Shown in pieces: positions 4,389 to 6,222 of a stretch of 6,222 nt of DNA. Within the stretch, counting starts at the first letter, position 1, and each line of letters starts with the position of its first letter. Origin of the DNA: Muribaculaceae bacterium. Lineage in GTDB: Bacteria; Bacteroidota; Bacteroidia; Bacteroidales; Muribaculaceae. The notes under the pieces are model-generated. The model was not told the DNA's origin. It worked only from the letters and a program-made list of their open reading frames with translations, and searched no databases. The DNA is taken from contig JAFLTK010000179.1 in NCBI GenBank assembly GCA_022511505.1, forward strand, positions 1 through 6,222. Reading direction: 5' to 3'. Made by a program: the position numbers and the translations under genes.

Positions 4389-5651
4389 ATGTCTAAGACA
4401 AATTCTTTTAAATTACTTTGGGAGGCGATAAAAGACTCGCGGCAGTCGATGTGGGTGTCTGTTCAGGTGCTCATCGTGCTCACTCTCGTTCTCGCCACCA
4501 TCTTCTTCATTGCCGAATATGACGCTCACGAGGAGCAGTACAGCTACTGGGATTCTCTTACGTGGGCTTTCACCCGCTATATCGACGACCCGGGCGAGTT
4601 CTCGGATATTGCACCTGTCACAGTCACCGGTCGCTGGATGGCAACCTTGATTGGCATTATCAGCATCCTGCTGTTTGCCGTTCCCGCCGGTATCATCGGC
4701 GGCGCTTTCAACAACGCCATCGACGACGAAATCCGCAAGCAACACCTTGTCGACGTCGGCGAACGTCTCAAAAAGGCTTTCCGACGCAAGCAGGACTCCA
4801 AGACAATGTATAAGGTCGTTCCCCGCTATATCTCGCTCGGCACACTCCAGGCTCTAAAAAACATGACTCAAAACGATGTGGTGGATGCCGTGGAATATAA
4901 TCCGCCCTTCCGTCTGCGCAATCTCGCCACGGCCGAAGTAAACGGCACTCACGCTCTGGACCAACTTGTCGTGGAGATGTTTCCATACAATACCCCCTAC
5001 GGTTGCTGCATCGACCGCCGTTCTGACATCACCATCGTCTGTCCGACAGGCGTCAGCGAGGCCGGGGCCGGCAACTTCGCCTTTTATCTCGCTCTCATCG
5101 GCGGCTTCAACTACATCAGCAAGGAGGTGGAGCCCGACGTCGATGACCCAACGAGTTATTATATCATCAATGACGAGAACAAAAACGAGCACTTAAAGCA
5201 ATATCTCGCCGACTTAAAGCGTTTGTCTTCGGGAGAGGACCGATGGACCGTTTTCATCATCTCCAGCGAGAGCAAGAAAGAAAACGAACTCCACTTCCTG
5301 ACCAAAGCCAACGCCAAGACGGGACGGGAGAGCACCGTGACTGATGCCGAAGCTTTCAACCGCCTGTGGAATATGGTGACCACCGACCTTAAAGAAGAGA
5401 CCGGCATCACCGCCGACCTAAACGAACTGCGTCCTGTCGGGCCTAAAAACGTTGCAGTGCGCATCGGTGCCGGCGAGACTACAAATGCTTTCACAATCCG
5501 TGTCTCGTCTGAATTCCTCGTCTGGGATACCCGCAATATATTGGCGGCAAAGAGTCTCGCGCAATCGCTTGCCCTGACCCTCGGCCAATCTTACGCCGAA
5601 AAAATGACCGACCCCCGCCTCCTAAAAGAAAGCGGCTTCGGATACCTCTAA
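4389..5651 (+). CDS. Two-TM ion-channel-like protein with non-canonical filter and large cytosolic domain
   Basis: The 420-aa protein has the layout of a two-TM (Ion_trans_2-like) channel subunit: TM1 at about 22-42 (VLIVLTLVLATIFFIAEY), pore helix 52-62 (SYWDSLTWAFT), then DIAPVTVTGRW, and TM2 at about 83-105 ending in FAVPAGIIGGAF, a signature typical of K+-channel inner helices. The K+ filter TVGYGD is absent: between the pore helix and DIAPVT stands TRYIDDPGEFS, acidic and about two residues longer. Ion selectivity is therefore unknown. After a basic linker (117-137, RLKKAFRRK) comes a soluble region of about 280 residues that I do not recognise. It includes YGCCIDRRSDITIVCPTG (204-221) and GGFNYISKEVEPD (238-250), and has no RCK-type GxGxxG. 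It probably acts as a tetrameric inner-membrane pore gated by its cytosolic part. As last gene after the ligase, it may be the effector of the set. Confidence 0.82.
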   Translation: MSKTNSFKLLWEAIKDSRQSMWVSVQVLIVLTLVLATIFFIAEYDAHEEQYSYWDSLTWAFTRYIDDPGEFSDIAPVTVTGRWMATLIGIISILLFAVPAGIIGGAFNNAIDDEIRKQHLVDVGERLKKAFRRKQDSKTMYKVVPRYISLGTLQALKNMTQNDVVDAVEYNPPFRLRNLATAEVNGTHALDQLVVEMFPYNTPYGCCIDRRSDITIVCPTGVSEAGAGNFAFYLALIGGFNYISKEVEPDVDDPTSYYIINDENKNEHLKQYLADLKRLSSGEDRWTVFIISSESKKENELHFLTKANAKTGRESTVTDAEAFNRLWNMVTTDLKEETGITADLNELRPVGPKNVAVRIGAGETTNAFTIRVSSEFLVWDTRNILAAKSLAQSLALTLGQSYAEKMTDPRLLKESGFGYL

Positions 5652-5674
5652 TCTCGCTCTACGAGCGAAGATTA
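5649..5674 (+). terminator. Hairpin overlapping the channel stop codon
   Basis: TAATCT-CGCTC (5649-5659) pairs with GAGCG-A-AGATTA (5663-5674), giving 11 base pairs with one bulged A and a TAC loop. The stop codon lies in the stem. It sits at the end of the co-directional set and before a new promoter, as expected for a terminator. No T-tract follows directly; the nearest is at 5694-5698, so termination is plausible rather than clear. Confidence 0.5.
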
Positions 5675-5707
5675 CCAGTTTACGATTTATAAGTTTTTGG
5701 AGGAATG

Positions 5708-5745
5708 TATTGCATAATTGAGGATTTTGCATTAACTTTGCAATA
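5708..5745 (+). promoter_or_regulatory. Candidate autoregulatory operator
   Basis: TATTGCA (5708-5714) and TGCAATA (5739-5745) are perfect reverse complements, centred about 31 bp apart (near three helical turns), and bracket the promoter. Another TTTGCAT lies between them (5726-5732). RelB/DinJ antitoxins usually repress their own promoters through ribbon-helix-helix binding to such dyads, so this is the likely operator. Binding is inferred. Confidence 0.45.
5709..5740 (+). promoter_or_regulatory. Bacteroidota-type promoter of the toxin-antitoxin operon
   Basis: TAACTTTG (5733-5740) fits the Bacteroidota -7 consensus TAnnTTTG exactly. ATTG (5709-5712) stands 20 bases upstream as a weak -33 element (consensus TTTG). 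Transcription would start near 5746-5748, giving a leader of about 20 bases before the antitoxin ATG at 5769. Confidence 0.7.
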
Positions 5746-5768
5746 CAAAACCAATAAATTTATAAACT

Positions 5769-6068
5769 ATGCAACAAGCTAATATTTCCATCCGTGTAGA
5801 TAAATCTTTAAAAGAAAAGTTCTGTGATTTGTGTGAGGAGTTTGGCCTGACAACAACATCAGCCATTCAGATTTTCATGAAGGCAGTGGTTCGCGAAAGA
5901 AAAATCCCTTTTGAAATAGAAGCAAAAAGTCTAACCAAAATCAGAAAAGATGGCATGAAGGCTCTCGAGGAAATGAGACAAGTTGTAGCCGATCGTGGCT
6001 ACCCGGAAATGACTTTAGATGAGATTAATGACTTTATAGCACAGGTCCGAAATGAAACGTCAAGATAA
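5769..6068 (+). CDS. RelB/DinJ-family antitoxin
   Basis: The 99-aa protein opens with a ribbon-helix-helix fold typical of RelB/DinJ: the DNA-contacting strand ANISIRVDKSLKEKF (4-18), helix A FCDLCEEFGL (18-27) and helix B TTSAIQIFMKAVVRERKIPFEI (29-50). The Thr-Thr-Ser-Ala-Ile-Gln helix start and the KIPFE end are characteristic. The rest is a charged helical C-terminus (KSLTKIRKDGMKALEEMRQVV, then DEINDFIAQV), where such antitoxins wrap and block the toxin. It has its own TAnnTTTG promoter and overlaps the PIN gene by 17 bases, so the two are translationally coupled. The protein probably represses its own operon as a complex with the toxin. The partner here is a PIN nuclease, not a YafQ/RelE toxin. 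Confidence 0.9.
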   Translation: MQQANISIRVDKSLKEKFCDLCEEFGLTTTSAIQIFMKAVVRERKIPFEIEAKSLTKIRKDGMKALEEMRQVVADRGYPEMTLDEINDFIAQVRNETSR

Positions 6069-6222
6069 GATTTATGCCGTTATAGACACCAATGTCTTAG
6101 TCTCCAACTTCTTTTCTGGTAAAGGCAAGTCAAATCCTTCTATCATCATTGACAAAGTGGTTGAGGGAACCATCATTCCAATAGTGAATCAGGAGATTTT
6201 GAACGAGTATCAAAATGTATTG
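6052..6222 (+). CDS. PIN-domain toxin, 5' part only
   Basis: An open frame of 57 codons starts at the ATG at 6052, inside the antitoxin gene, and runs off the right edge. It begins MKRQDKIYAVIDTNVLVS, the classic first strand of a PIN ribonuclease domain with the metal-binding Asp12 in DTN. It continues to IIPIVNQEILNEYQNVL, where Glu52 in EYxxVL matches the second conserved acid of the COG1569-type PIN toxins. PIN toxins cleave RNA with divalent metal ions. Full length for the family is about 130-150 aa, so more than half lies outside the window. The other catalytic residues cannot be checked. Confidence 0.88.
   Translation, partial: MKRQDKIYAVIDTNVLVSNFFSGKGKSNPSIIIDKVVEGTIIPIVNQEILNEYQNVL

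Noticed and set aside
4389..5651. Ordinary K+ channel with RCK domain
   Set aside because: The TVGYG filter is absent and the cytosolic region has no GxGxxG Rossmann motif.

Overview
The window looks like accessory chromosomal DNA from a gut-type Bacteroidota, probably Bacteroidales. The family level is a guess. Evidence: a TAnnTTTG-type promoter before the last operon, no Shine-Dalgarno signals before starts, a Bacteroidota-style REP palindrome with its RAYT transposase, an S23-type four-helix-bundle gene, and a RelB/DinJ-PIN pair. All genes read on the + strand.

Layout: (1) 1-1068, one open frame running in from the left edge. Its first part is the C-terminal end of an M20/M28-like metallopeptidase. 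This continues without a stop through two in-frame tandem-repeat arrays into a complete Y1/HUH REP-associated transposase (RAYT). The RAYT is bracketed by a perfect 26-bp inverted pair of REP palindromes (499-524 and 1071-1096). (2) 1106-1705, an unrecognised 199-aa protein with an acidic tail. (3) 1717-2293, a cassette holding an S23-type four-helix-bundle gene (1862-2233), enclosed by AGGGTAW heptamer arrays that form a perfect 23-bp inverted repeat. (4) 2299-2991, an unrecognised 230-aa protein. (5) 3001-4353, an ATP-dependent polynucleotide ligase with altered motifs and a WGR-like C-terminal tail. (6) 4389-5651, a two-TM pore protein shaped like a K+ channel but with an acidic, longer loop where TVGYG should be, plus a large unrecognised soluble domain. 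(7) A hairpin at the end of the channel gene, then a promoter with a candidate operator, a RelB/DinJ antitoxin (5769-6068) and the start of a PIN toxin (6052 to the right edge).

Interpretation: without the two inserted cassettes, the genes peptidase, 199-aa protein, 230-aa protein, ligase and channel form a tight co-directional set that looks like one operon. A nucleotidyltransferase that recognises nicks, a membrane pore and a peptidase together suggest a damage- or invasion-responsive system with a membrane effector. This is inference; I do not recognise a named system. Every visible junction in the set carries a different short repeat family: REP between genes 1 and 2, AGGGTAW between 2 and 3, and TAGTGAA between 3/4 and 4/5. 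The region therefore seems to collect small repeats at gene boundaries. The RAYT and four-helix-bundle genes look richer in A+T than the operon genes, in keeping with later arrival.
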